Positions 17,575 to 26,800 of a DNA stretch of 64,000 nucleotides are shown one piece after another (position 1 is the first letter of the stretch; each line of letters starts with the position of its first letter). The translations under genes and the position numbers were made by a program. The stretch is from contig NZ_BBYJ01000010.1 in NCBI RefSeq assembly GCF_001528665.1, positions 62,001-126,000 of the forward strand. The letters run 5' to 3'. Origin of the DNA: Microtetraspora malaysiensis (GTDB taxonomy: Bacteria > Actinomycetota > Actinomycetes > Streptosporangiales > Streptosporangiaceae). The notes under the pieces were generated by a model. The model saw only the letters and a list, made by a program, of their open reading frames with translations, was not told where the DNA came from and made no database searches.

Positions 17575-17910
17575 TCAGACGTACCGGCCCTTCATCACAC
17601 CGTCGGGACCGGCCAGGAAGATGGGGGCCTTGCCGAGGTCCCGGACCACGGCGACGTCCCGCTCGCCCGGCTCGTCCACCGCGCCGACCAGCGCCACGGC
17701 CTCCAGAGACGCCGCCCCACTGGAGACCGCCATCGCCACCGCCACCTGCGTCGCGGACAGCTCCAGCGAGGGCAGGGCGACGTTCGTCGCCACATAGGTC
17801 CGCCCGGTCTCGTCCCGTACGGCGGCGCCCTCGGCGGAACCGTTGCGCGCCCGGGCCGACCTGGCCAGCGTGATGATCTTTTGGTCTTCGGGGTCGAGTG
17901 TCTCAGTCAC
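17575..17910 (-). CDS. cytidine-deaminase-like protein lacking zinc ligands
   Basis: A 111-residue protein that follows the small tetrameric cytidine deaminase fold: ARSARARNGSAEGAAVRDET, then GRTYVATNVALPS. Where active enzymes have the CAE/HAE zinc motif it reads LELSATQVAVAMAV. The later PCxxC ligands are absent, with only EAVALVGAVDE and GKAPIFLAGPDG. Both zinc-binding elements are therefore missing and deaminase activity is unlikely. Comparable degenerate proteins sit beside era in other actinomycetes, so it is probably a conserved non-enzymatic protein. Its GTG start overlaps the stop of the upstream lipoprotein gene as GTGA. Confidence 0.75.
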   Translation of the reverse strand: MTETLDPEDQKIITLARSARARNGSAEGAAVRDETGRTYVATNVALPSLELSATQVAVAMAVSSGAASLEAVALVGAVDEPGERDVAVVRDLGKAPIFLAGPDGVMKGRYV

Positions 17911-18563
17911 AGGTCAAGGGTACTGACCCTTCCGGCCAGGACTCTGGCGAGTGCCGCAGTGCCCTTGACATCCGGCGACGCGACGCCCCCGTGGACGAGG
18001 GTGATCAGCGCGTCCCCCTGCCGCGCCACCACCAGGTGCATCTCGTACGGATATCCGCCGACCCGTCCCTTGAACCGCCGCGCCTCGACGCCGTCGCCCA
18101 CGCCTTTGATCCGCAGCCGTGACACGCGCAGGCGGTCGCCCTTGCCCGCGCCCCCTGCGGCGGCGACGCGGCAGCTCCGCATGGCCCGCTCCAGCCGGTC
18201 GAGCACCCCGCCCGCCGCGTGGTCCCCGTAGACCGCGAGGCCGACGGCCGCGGTCTCGCCCACGTGCTGCCCCTCGTACGTGGTGGCGGTCCCGGCGACG
18301 AGGTCGCGCGTGGGCGGCCGGCCCGCCGCCGCGTCGAACAGGGCCCGGCAGGCATCGCTCTTGGCCCGGAACGGCGGTCGCCATCGCTCGCGCTGGTGGT
18401 CGGAGAAGCCCTGGGGCAGGTCGTCGATCCCGCCGAGCAGGACCTTCAACCGTCCGGCGTCCAGAGCCGCGTGCTGTGCCGGCTCTCCGCCGCCGCCGCA
18501 TCCCGCCAACGCGGCCACGAGACAGGCCGCGGCCGCGCAGACACCACCGCCGATGATCCGCAT
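17907..18563 (-). CDS. putative lipoprotein
   Basis: A 218-residue protein with a lipoprotein signal: MRIIGGGVCAAAACLVAALA ending in a GC lipobox (Cys at about residue 22), then a Gly-rich spacer. The mature part has no named domain that I recognise; it contains CRALFDAAAG and RLERAMRSC, suggesting a possible disulphide pair, and a C-terminal beta region (YPYEMHLVVARQGDALITLV). The fold pattern resembles PknH-sensor-like or similar actinobacterial extracytoplasmic domains, but this is weak. It begins at ATG 18561-18563, and its stop overlaps the next gene by four bases, so it leads the small operon with the deaminase-like gene and era. Confidence 0.7.
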   Translation of the reverse strand: MRIIGGGVCAAAACLVAALAGCGGGGEPAQHAALDAGRLKVLLGGIDDLPQGFSDHQRERWRPPFRAKSDACRALFDAAAGRPPTRDLVAGTATTYEGQHVGETAAVGLAVYGDHAAGGVLDRLERAMRSCRVAAAGGAGKGDRLRVSRLRIKGVGDGVEARRFKGRVGGYPYEMHLVVARQGDALITLVHGGVASPDVKGTAALARVLAGRVSTLDL

Positions 18564-19018
18564 TCCGGTGTCCCCCGTTCTCCGGCGGGTCCGGAAGATC
18601 CCCGCCGACGGCTTTCTTCCCCAACGGCAAAAGCGGCAATCACCCTGAGTAACCAACATGGGCCTCTCACCCGATCAATTCGGGCGAGAGGCCTCATGGA
18701 ACTCCCCCGTGTTTCCCCCGGAGGAAGGGAGCCGGTGCGCCGCGAACCCCTCCCGGCGCGCCGGTTGTTCCCCTCAGAACGCCCCGGACGCCCGGGCGTC
18801 TGAGGAGATCCTCGCCGACCCCACTTGTAGCCCACTTGAACCCCACTTGCCCGGTCTCCGGCCGGTAGTGCACCGGCCGCACACGTACACCGGGATCGAG
18901 GGAGCGGAGCGAAAGGGAGCGAGGACCGCAGGTTCCTCCCCGCGAGGGGACCGATCCCGTCAAAGTTCGCGGGTACCCCGAACTGGAGCGGCGGATCCCC
19001 GGCGCACCAGCTGGGACA
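18564..19018. other. 455-bp non-coding gap inside the era block
   Basis: No gene is supported here. It holds a hairpin at 18661-18693 (GGCCTCTC pairing with GAGAGGCC, plus an inner CCCG/CGGG), which may terminate the upstream CBS-protein operon. It also holds three 11-bp-spaced repeats at 18820-18849, a CGGCCGGT-5-ACCGGCCG stem at 18859-18879, and CGGGATCG/CGATCCCG arms around 18891 and 18950. In related genomes these neighbours are usually close together, so the gap also splits the operon. Confidence 0.6.
18820..18849. repeat. three CCCACTTG direct repeats, 11-bp period
   Basis: CCCACTTG occurs at 18820-18827, 18831-18838 and 18842-18849, with variable three-base spacers (TAG, AAC). The 11-bp period places the copies on one face of the helix, as in activator binding sites. 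On the minus strand, the direction of the flanking genes, the unit reads CAAGTGGG. It lies 257 bp before the lipoprotein start. Confidence 0.75.
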
Positions 19019-20308
19019 TCAGTCCTGTTCGACGCGGGCGCTCATGGTGTCATCCCCGGCCGGCTCGATCCGGCGCACCACCACGGTGCTGATCCGGTTG
19101 CGGCGGCCCGCGAGGTTCTCCGCGGTCAGCCGCAGCCCGTCGACGGTGGCCTCGGAACCCGCGATCGGCACCCGGCCGAGGGCGTGCGCGAGCAGCCCGC
19201 CGACCGTGTCCACGTCGTCCACGTCGATCTCGACGTCGAAGAGTTCGCCCAGCTCGTCGACCGGCAGCCGCGCCGTCACCCGCACCGACCCGTCGTCCAG
19301 CCATTCGACCGGCGGGATCTCCTGGTCGTACTCGTCGGTGATCTCGCCGACGATCTCCTCGATCACGTCCTCGATCGTCACCAGGCCGGCGGTGCCCCCG
19401 TACTCGTCGATCACGATCGCGAGGTGGATCTGGCGCGCCTGCATCTCACGCAGCAGGTCGTCGATCGGCTTGCTGTCCGGCACGAACGTCGCGGGACGCA
19501 TCAGCTCCTGGACCCGGGCGGCACCGTCGCCGGTCTCCTGCATCCGGCGCACGATGTCCTTCATATAGGCGATGCCGACGACGTCGTCCTCGTTCTCGCC
19601 GGTCACCGGGATGCGCGAGAAGCCGCTGCGCAGGGCCAGCGAGAGCGCCTGGCTCAGCGTCTTGTGCCGCTCGATGATGACCATGTCCGTACGGGGGACC
19701 ATGACCTCGCGGACCAGCGTGTCACCCAGCTCGAAGACCGAGTGGATCATCTCGCGCTCGTCCGGCTCGATCACCCGGCGTTCCTCGGCGAGGTCGACCA
19801 GGTCACGCAGCTCGGCCTCGGAGGTGAACGGCCCTTCGCGGAACCCCTTGCCCGGCGTCAGCGCGTTGCCCAGCAGGATCAGCAGCTTGGGCAGCGGGCC
19901 GAAGATCCGGGTCAGCCCGTACACGATGGGCGCGCCGGCGAGCGCCACCCGGTCGGCGTGCTGCCGGCCGAGCGTACGCGGCGACACCCCGACGATGACA
20001 TAGCTGACCAGGACCATCACGACCGCCGCGGCGACGTACGCCTGGCCCTCGTCGCCGAGCCAGTCGATGAAGAGCAGGGTCGCGATCACCGTCGCGCCCA
20101 GCTCGCAGATCAGCCGCAGCAGGAGCAGCAGGTTGAGGTAGCGCGGCGGGTCCTTGACGATCGCCTGCAGACGCAGAGCGCCGCGCCGGCCCTCCTTGAC
20201 GAACTCTTCGGCGCGTACGCGCGAGATGCGCGACAGCGCCGTCTCCGCGCTCGCGATCAGGCCGCCGACCACGATCAGGACGACGGCCGAGAACAACCAG
20301 ACGTTCAT
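19019..20308 (-). CDS. CNNM/CBS-domain protein (hemolysin C family)
   Basis: A 429-residue membrane protein of the CorC/HlyC type. The N-terminal transmembrane domain (about 1-150, four helices; starts VWLFSAVVLIVVGGLIASAE with TALSRISR) is the CNNM fold. Next come two CBS domains (about 190-310; MVPRTDMVIIERHKTLSQAL and FVPDSKPIDDLLREMQ, then DEYGGTAGLVTIEDVIEEIV). The C-terminal CorC_HlyC domain follows (about 325-410). Such proteins take part in divalent cation efflux. The start codon is only seven bases past the ybeY stop, so the genes are co-transcribed with phoH and ybeY. Confidence 0.92.
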   Translation of the reverse strand: MNVWLFSAVVLIVVGGLIASAETALSRISRVRAEEFVKEGRRGALRLQAIVKDPPRYLNLLLLLRLICELGATVIATLLFIDWLGDEGQAYVAAAVVMVLVSYVIVGVSPRTLGRQHADRVALAGAPIVYGLTRIFGPLPKLLILLGNALTPGKGFREGPFTSEAELRDLVDLAEERRVIEPDEREMIHSVFELGDTLVREVMVPRTDMVIIERHKTLSQALSLALRSGFSRIPVTGENEDDVVGIAYMKDIVRRMQETGDGAARVQELMRPATFVPDSKPIDDLLREMQARQIHLAIVIDEYGGTAGLVTIEDVIEEIVGEITDEYDQEIPPVEWLDDGSVRVTARLPVDELGELFDVEIDVDDVDTVGGLLAHALGRVPIAGSEATVDGLRLTAENLAGRRNRISTVVVRRIEPAGDDTMSARVEQD

Positions 20309-20315
20309 CGGTCGC

Positions 20316-20792
20316 TCACCGCTTCCCGCGCGACTCCCGCCACGACGCGAGCAGCTCGCCCTGGAGCCCGAACATCTCGGCGTGTTCCTCGGGCTCGGCG
20401 TGGTCGTAGCCGAGCAGGTGCAGGATGCCGTGCGTGCAGAGCAGCTCCAGCTCGTCCTGCGTTCCGTGCCCGGCCTCGGCCGCCTGCCGGGCGGCCACCT
20501 GGGGGCAGAGCACCACGTCGCCGAGGAGCGCCGGGTCCGGGGAGGCGTCCTCGTCCCGGCCGCCGCCCTGCCCCGGGCGCAGTTCGTCCATCGGGAAGGC
20601 GAGCACGTCCGTGGGGCCGGGCTCGCCCATCCACTGCTCGTGCAGCTCGGACATGGCCGGCTCGTCGACGATCAGGATGGACAGCTCGGCCAGGGGGTTG
20701 ATCCCCATCTTGCCCAGGACGTGACCGGCCAGTTCCGCGAACACCGCCTCGTCGACCTCGACGCCCGACTCGTTGGCGACTTCGACACTCAC
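20316..20792 (-). CDS. ybeY: endoribonuclease YbeY (16S rRNA maturation)
   Basis: This 158-residue metal-dependent RNase trims 16S rRNA and takes part in ribosome quality control. The zinc-binding motif H-x3-H-x5-H appears as [12 protein letters not shown] at about residues 120-131. [20 protein letters not shown] and [10 protein letters not shown] are also family hallmarks. An insertion around residues 75-85 ([14 protein letters not shown]) is common in actinobacteria. It stands between phoH and the CBS-protein gene, the normal order. Confidence 0.96.
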   Translation of the reverse strand: MSVEVANESGVEVDEAVFAELAGHVLGKMGINPLAELSILIVDEPAMSELHEQWMGEPGPTDVLAFPMDELRPGQGGGRDEDASPDPALLGDVVLCPQVAARQAAEAGHGTQDELELLCTHGILHLLGYDHAEPEEHAEMFGLQGELLASWRESRGKR

Positions 20793-20853
20793 CGGTTCTC
20801 CTCGCTCCGCGGCCCGGACAGGGGGCGCGGGCCGCGCCGTTCCGTTCTCTCGT

Positions 20854-21873
<1,020 letters not shown>

Positions 21874-21926
21874 GGGCGGCCGTTACGGCCTGCTCGCCTC
21901 CCTAGTTCCTACGGTCATGCTATCCG

Positions 21927-22271
21927 TTAGCCGGGAGGCCACGTCAGGCCGCGGCCGCCCAGTACGTGCGCGTGAACGTGGAACACGGTCTGCCCGGCGC
22001 CCTCGCCGGTATTGAAAACGACGCGATATCCGCTCTCGGAGACACCCTCCTGAAGGGCCACGTCATGGCATGCTTTGAGGACGTCGTCGGCGAGGCCGTC
22101 GTCCGCCTGGGCGAGCGCCGCGGCATTCTTGTGATGCGACTTGGGGACGACCAGGACGTGTGTGGGCGCTTGGGGGTTGATATCGCGGAACGCCAGCGCC
22201 CGCTCGGTTTCCAGGACGATGTCGGCGGGAATCTCCCTGGCCACGATTTTGCAGAACAGGCAGTCGGTCAC
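21927..22271 (-). CDS. HIT-family nucleotide hydrolase
   Basis: A 114-residue histidine-triad protein. The opening DCLFCKIVAREIPADIVLET and the C-terminal HVHAHVLGGRGLTWPPG carry the usual zinc-like Cys pair (CxxC) and the HxHxH catalytic triad. Such HINT-like proteins hydrolyse purine phosphoramidates. GTG at 22269-22271 is chosen because the family starts at this point; TACGCT eight bases upstream on the minus strand suggests a leaderless message. In many actinomycetes this gene follows rsmE directly; here an ECF sigma pair on the other strand separates them. Confidence 0.93.
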   Translation of the reverse strand: MTDCLFCKIVAREIPADIVLETERALAFRDINPQAPTHVLVVPKSHHKNAAALAQADDGLADDVLKACHDVALQEGVSESGYRVVFNTGEGAGQTVFHVHAHVLGGRGLTWPPG

Positions 22272-22392
22272 GATCGAGAAGCGTAGCCGTTGCCAATCAG
22301 TGATGCCGTTGAAAGATCCCCCAGATAGTGTGAATGTGCGACACTGCACCGACAAAAACACCCCTAGTGTCGGGCGAGGACACAACTGGGTC

Positions 22393-22998
22393 ATGCCCTC
22401 TAATGATGCGGAAGAGCGTAAACCCCCCGGAGAGGACGAGCGTCCTACTGACGTGACCACCGAGACCCTCGTGGCCGACAGGTCGCTGGGGGCGGTGCCC
22501 GTCGGATGGGACGCCGACATGGCCGTGACCGCGCTCTACAGCGCGCACTATCGGTCCCTTGTGCGTCTCGCCGTGCTGCTGGTCCGCGATGTGGCCAGCG
22601 CCGAGGAAGTCGTGCAGGACGCGTTCGTCGCCATTCACGGGGCATGGCGGCGGCTGCGCGACACCGACAAGGCACTCGCCTACCTGCGCCAATCGGTCGT
22701 CAACCGATCTCGCTCAGTGTTGCGCCACCGCGCCGTCGTCGAGAAGTACGCTCCAAAGGGGCTCCCCGACGCGCCGAGCGCCGAGAACGGCGCGATCGGC
22801 GAGCTCGAACGATCCGCGGTCATCGAGGCTCTGCGCCTCCTGCCCACCCGGCAGCGCGAGGCACTCGTCCTGCGCTACTACGGTGACCTGTCCGAGGCCG
22901 AGATCGCACACGCGATGGGCATCAGCAAGGGCGCGGTGAAGAGTCACACGGCCCGCGGCATGGCCGCCCTACGGATGGCACTGGAGCAGTTCTCATGA
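22393..22998 (+). CDS. ECF-type RNA polymerase sigma factor
   Basis: This 201-residue sigma-70 family protein has region 2 at about residues 45-110 (YSAHYRSLVRLAVLLVRDVA, then EEVVQDAFVAIHGAWRRL). Region 4 lies at about 145-195 (LPTRQREALVLRYYGDLSEA, then IAHAMGISKGAVKSHTARGM), which binds the -35 element. The N-terminal 35 residues are charged and likely disordered. The stop overlaps the start of the next gene as ATGA, the usual coupling of a sigma factor to its regulator. The upstream region (22327-22390) has AGTGT-9-ACACT and further GTGTC/GACAC elements that may be regulatory. Confidence 0.93.
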   Translation: MPSNDAEERKPPGEDERPTDVTTETLVADRSLGAVPVGWDADMAVTALYSAHYRSLVRLAVLLVRDVASAEEVVQDAFVAIHGAWRRLRDTDKALAYLRQSVVNRSRSVLRHRAVVEKYAPKGLPDAPSAENGAIGELERSAVIEALRLLPTRQREALVLRYYGDLSEAEIAHAMGISKGAVKSHTARGMAALRMALEQFS

Positions 22999-23702
22999 CC
23001 TTCCCCACCGACGACGAGCACGGCGAGATCCTGCGCCGCGCCATGCGGGCGGAGGCGGACTCGGTCGTTCCTTCGCCCGAAGGGCTCGACATCATCCGGC
23101 ACCGCATCGAGGAGCGGGGCGCCCGCGGCCTGCGCGGCCTGTTCTGGTGGCGCGTCGGCGCCTCGGTCGCCGGGGCGGCACTGGTGGCGGGCACCGTCGT
23201 GATGCTCGTCCCCGATCTGCGCACCCAGGTGATCCACAGCACGGTCTCCAACACCGGGGACGACTCGCGGCTCCCCGACACCTCGTCCGTGAATCGCCCT
23301 CCGAAGCCCAACAACGACCCGCCTCCCGTCACCGGCCCGCCGACTCGGGGCGACGAGCCCTCGCCCCCGCCCGTGGCGACGCCGCGTACCAGCCCTTCGG
23401 CGGTGGCGCCGTCACCGTCGCCGTCGCCGTCCCGGAGCAACCCGTGCGCGCCCCCGGAGACGACGGGCCAGGGCGCCGAGCCGAACCCCTCCGGATCGGC
23501 GGCGTGCCCCACGATGACGGCGACGCCGACGCCGCCGGTCGGGCCGTCCCCCCGTCCCACGCCGAGCCGTACGCCGACCGGGTGCTCCGGCAGGCACTGC
23601 GAGACGTCACCCACGCCGAAGCCGTTGCCCTCGCCGACCGCGAGCCCGTCGGACAGCGTCGTGGTCAGCCCGGAGCCGATGGCCGAGTCGCCCACGCCGT
23701 AG
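22995..23702 (+). CDS. single-pass, Pro/Ser-rich putative anti-sigma factor
   Basis: A 235-residue protein translated from an ATGA overlap with the sigma gene. Residues 1-50 form a cytoplasmic helical part (GEILRRAMRAEADSVVPSPE), followed by a membrane helix at about 52-72 (VGASVAGAALVAGTVVMLVP). The outer part of some 160 residues is Pro, Ser and Thr rich with four Cys late in the chain, and probably spans the cell wall. There is no HxxxCxxC zinc anti-sigma motif. By position and topology it is the membrane regulator of the sigma factor; direct evidence of that role is lacking. Confidence 0.75.
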   Translation: MTFPTDDEHGEILRRAMRAEADSVVPSPEGLDIIRHRIEERGARGLRGLFWWRVGASVAGAALVAGTVVMLVPDLRTQVIHSTVSNTGDDSRLPDTSSVNRPPKPNNDPPPVTGPPTRGDEPSPPPVATPRTSPSAVAPSPSPSPSRSNPCAPPETTGQGAEPNPSGSAACPTMTATPTPPVGPSPRPTPSRTPTGCSGRHCETSPTPKPLPSPTASPSDSVVVSPEPMAESPTP

Positions 23703-23720
23703 CCGCCGGAGCGCGTCGGG

Positions 23721-24464
23721 TCACCAGCGGCCGCAGCGGGTCAGCAGCACGGCCGCGGCGGCCACCCCGGCCGTCGAGGTGCGCAGCACCGTCGGACCCA
23801 GCAGCGCGGGTACGGCTCCCGCCGCCCGGAAGGCGGCGATCTCCTCGTCGGTGATGCCGCCCTCGGGGCCCACGACCACGACGACGTCGCCGTCGGCGGG
23901 CAGGGGAAGGCCGCTCAGCGGCCGGGCGGCCTCCTCGTGCAGCACGACGCCGAGCGCGGCTCCGGCGAGCAGCTCGGCGACCTGTGTGGTCGTCGCCTGC
24001 TCGGTCACCTCGGGCAGATGGAAGCGGCGGGCCTGCTTGCCCGCCTCACGCGCGGTGCTGCGCCAGCGGGCCAGCGCCTTGCCGGCCCGCTCGCCCTTCC
24101 ACTGCGTGACGCAGCGGGACGCGGCCCACGGGACGATCACGTCCACGCCCGCCTCGGTCATCATCTCGACCGCGAGCTCTCCCCTGTCGCCCTTGGGCAG
24201 CCCCTGGACCACGACCAGGCGCGGGCGGGCCGCCTCCACCTCGTATCGACGGAGCACCTCGGCGGTGAGCGAGTCCTTGGCCACGTCGCGGACCACGCAC
24301 TCGGCGACCAGGCCGGCGCCGTCCGTCAGGTCGATCCGCTCTCCCGGGCGGAGCCTGCGTACGGCGGCGGCGTGCCGCCCCTCGGGGCCGTCCAGCAGGA
24401 CACGGTCGCCCTGACCGCCGGACGCGGCCGCCGAAAGGTCGGCGAGGAACACGGGAACGCTCAT
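23721..24464 (-). CDS. rsmE: 16S rRNA m3U1498 methyltransferase
   Basis: A 247-residue SPOUT-class methyltransferase that methylates U1498 of 16S rRNA. The N-terminal PUA-like part (about 15-75) includes LDGPEGRHAAAVRRLRPGER. The C-terminal knot has VVVVGPEGGITDEEIAAFRA and LLGPTVLRTSTAGVAAAAVL, the S-adenosylmethionine-binding loops. The length is normal. It follows dnaJ at a 27-bp interval and so belongs to the HrcA-controlled operon. Confidence 0.96.
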   Translation of the reverse strand: MSVPVFLADLSAAASGGQGDRVLLDGPEGRHAAAVRRLRPGERIDLTDGAGLVAECVVRDVAKDSLTAEVLRRYEVEAARPRLVVVQGLPKGDRGELAVEMMTEAGVDVIVPWAASRCVTQWKGERAGKALARWRSTAREAGKQARRFHLPEVTEQATTTQVAELLAGAALGVVLHEEAARPLSGLPLPADGDVVVVVGPEGGITDEEIAAFRAAGAVPALLGPTVLRTSTAGVAAAAVLLTRCGRW

Positions 24465-24491
24465 GACATCACCAGTCGCGCGGGCACGGCG

Positions 24492-25625
24492 TCAGCGGCC
24501 GTTGAACGCGTCTCTCAGCCGGGAGAAGAACCCCTGCTGGCCCGGGGAGAACTTCCCTGGCGGCCGCTCCTCGCCGCGCAGCTTGGAGAGCTCGCGCAGC
24601 AGCTCCTCCTGCTGCGGGTCGAGCTTGGTGGGCGTCTCGACGTTCACGTGGATCAGCAGGTCGCCCCTGCCGGTCTCGTTGAGCCGCTGGATGCCCCTGC
24701 CGTACAGAGGGATCACCTGGCCGGCCTGGGTGCCGGGGCGCACGTCGATCTCCTCGGCGCCGTCCAGGGTCTCGACCGTGAGGGAGGTGCCCAGGGCGGC
24801 CGCGGTCATCGGGATCTGGACCGTGCAGTGCAGGTCGTCGCCACGCCGCTCGAAGATCGAGTGCGCACGCTCGGCGATCTCCAGGAAGAGGTCGCCGGGC
24901 GGGCCGCCGCCGGGACCGACCTCGCCCTCGCCGGCGAGCTGGATGTGCGTGCCGTCCTCGACACCCGCCGGGATGCGGACCTTGATCGTACGGCGGGTGC
25001 GGACCCGGCCCTCGCCCGAGCACTCCAGGCAGGGGTTGCGGATGACGCTGCCGTAGCCGCCGCACTGCGGGCACGGCCGCGAGGTCATCACCTGGCCGAG
25101 GAACGAGCGGGTCACCTGCGAGACCTCACCCCGGCCGTGGCACATGTCGCACGTGTCGGGGTGGGTGCCTTCGGCGGCGCCGGAGCCCTGGCACACGTCA
25201 CACAGCACCGCGGTGTCGACCACGATCTCGCGGGTGGTGCCGAAAGCGGTCTCCGCCAGGTCGAGCTCGACCCGGATCGTCGCGTTGCGGCCGCGCCTGG
25301 CCCGGGAACGCGGCCCACGGGCGCCTCCGGCGCTGCCGAAGAAGGCGTCCATGATGTCGCTGAACGGGAACCCGGCGCCGAACCCGCCGGCCCCGGCACC
25401 CGCTCCGGAGCTGAACGGATCGGCTCCGAGGTCGTACATCTGGCGCTTGTTGGTGTCGGACAGGACCTCGTAGGCCTGCGTGATGTCCTTGAACCGCTCC
25501 TGCGTCTCCGGGTCAGGATTGACGTCCGGGTGCAGCTCGCGGGCAAGGCGGCGATAAGCCTTCTTGATCTCTTCCTGGCTGGCGTCCCGCCGGACCCCGA
25601 GGGTCGCGTAATAGTCCTTGGCCAC
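24492..25625 (-). CDS. dnaJ: chaperone DnaJ
   Basis: A 377-residue J-protein. The J domain is residues 1-70 (HPD motif in [11 protein letters not shown]). A Gly/Phe-rich linker follows (about 70-100), then the zinc domain with four CxxCxGxG repeats ([32 protein letters not shown]), then the substrate-binding domains. It stimulates DnaK ATPase and delivers unfolded proteins. GTG at 25623-25625 follows the hrcA stop TAA with no gap. The pairing with hrcA marks it as the DnaJ2 type, separate from the dnaK operon. Confidence 0.97.
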   Translation of the reverse strand: MAKDYYATLGVRRDASQEEIKKAYRRLARELHPDVNPDPETQERFKDITQAYEVLSDTNKRQMYDLGADPFSSGAGAGAGGFGAGFPFSDIMDAFFGSAGGARGPRSRARRGRNATIRVELDLAETAFGTTREIVVDTAVLCDVCQGSGAAEGTHPDTCDMCHGRGEVSQVTRSFLGQVMTSRPCPQCGGYGSVIRNPCLECSGEGRVRTRRTIKVRIPAGVEDGTHIQLAGEGEVGPGGGPPGDLFLEIAERAHSIFERRGDDLHCTVQIPMTAAALGTSLTVETLDGAEEIDVRPGTQAGQVIPLYGRGIQRLNETGRGDLLIHVNVETPTKLDPQQEELLRELSKLRGEERPPGKFSPGQQGFFSRLRDAFNGR

Positions 25626-26639
25626 TTACGACCCCGCCAGGATCTGGCCGACGTAGCGCGCCACCGCGCGCACCGCACCCATCGTCACCGGATAGTCCAT
25701 TCGCGTCGGGCCCAGCACTCCAAGCCGGGCCAGTTCCTTGTCGCCCGCACCGTACCCCGCGGCCACGATCGAGGTGCCGCGAAGTCCGGTGTACGGGTTC
25801 TCGGAGCCGATCCTCACGGTCAGCCCCGGCAGGTCATCAGTCTCGCCGAGCAACCGCATCAGCACGACCTGCTCCTCCAGCGCCTCAAGCACCGCGCGCA
25901 GGCCCACGCTGAAGTCGGGGGCCGCGAGGTTGGCGGCGCCGGCGAAAACGATCTTCTCTTCGTGCCGCTCGACCAGGGTCTCCAGCAGCACTGACAGGAT
26001 GGTCGCGGCCACCGGCCGATCCTCGATCGGCAGCCTGTCAGGGAGCTCCGCCACCGTATCCGGCACATCGGACAGGCCGCAGCCGTCCAGGCAGGAGTTC
26101 AGCACCGCGCGCAGGTGGGCGACGCGGTCGTCCGCCACCGGCTCGGGCAGCTCGATCACCCGCTGCTCGACCCGGCCGGTGTTCGTGATCAACACCAGCA
26201 TGACCCGCCGCTCCGCCACCGGCACGATCTCCACGTGCCGGACCGTCGAGCGGGTCAGCGAGGGGTACTGCACGACGGCGACCTGCCGCGTGAGCTGGGC
26301 GAGCAACCGAACCGTCCGCATGACGATCTCGTCGAGGTCCACGGCGCCGGCGAGGAAGGTCTCGATCGCCCGGCGTTCCGCCGCGGACAGCGGCTTGATC
26401 TGCGAGAGGCGGTCGACGAACAGGCGGTATCCCTTGTCCGTCGGCACCCGTCCCGCGCTGGTGTGCGGCTGGTGGATGTATCCCTGCTCCTCCAGCGCCG
26501 CCATGTCGTTGCGGATCGTGGCCGGCGAGACGCCGAGGTGGTGTCTGTCGGCGAGGGCCTTGGACCCGACCGGCTCATTGGTGGACACGTAGTCCTCGAC
26601 GATGGCGCGGAGCACGGCCAGCTTGCGTTCGTCGAGCAA
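25626..26639 (-). CDS. hrcA: heat-inducible repressor HrcA
   Basis: This 337-residue repressor binds CIRCE and shuts off chaperone genes in unstressed cells; GroEL keeps it active. The N-terminal winged helix (residues about 1-75) has [20 protein letters not shown] and [20 protein letters not shown], the hallmark sequences. The rest is the GAF-like dimerisation region. The start is TTG at 26637-26639, supported by GGAGGTG five bases upstream. A CIRCE operator lies at 26674-26700, so it represses itself and the dnaJ and rsmE genes. Confidence 0.97.
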   Translation of the reverse strand: MLDERKLAVLRAIVEDYVSTNEPVGSKALADRHHLGVSPATIRNDMAALEEQGYIHQPHTSAGRVPTDKGYRLFVDRLSQIKPLSAAERRAIETFLAGAVDLDEIVMRTVRLLAQLTRQVAVVQYPSLTRSTVRHVEIVPVAERRVMLVLITNTGRVEQRVIELPEPVADDRVAHLRAVLNSCLDGCGLSDVPDTVAELPDRLPIEDRPVAATILSVLLETLVERHEEKIVFAGAANLAAPDFSVGLRAVLEALEEQVVLMRLLGETDDLPGLTVRIGSENPYTGLRGTSIVAAGYGAGDKELARLGVLGPTRMDYPVTMGAVRAVARYVGQILAGS

Positions 26640-26673
26640 AGTGTCACCTCCCTGTGCATCGGGAACACGCTGT

Positions 26674-26700
26674 CTGGCACTCCGTGTTCCCGAGTGCCAA
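26674..26700 (-). promoter_or_regulatory. CIRCE operator (HrcA binding site)
   Basis: On the minus strand the site reads TTGGCACTC, nine bases, GAGTGCCAG. The consensus is TTAGCACTC-N9-GAGTGCTAA, so it differs only at the third base of the left arm and at the last two positions of the right arm. It stands 35 bp before the hrcA start. Confidence 0.92.
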
Positions 26701-26800
26701 GTGTACGGCTACCGCCCACGGGGTGCGATAACACCAATCGGGCCGACTACACAAGCTGCCCGCAATCGCCTCACAAGTTGCCCTCGCTAGGGTCCCGGTC

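Noticed and set aside
18660-18990. Possible tRNA or known riboswitch in the 455-bp gap
   Set aside because: No T-loop, anticodon arm or recognised riboswitch core could be matched; only simple hairpins and repeats are visible.
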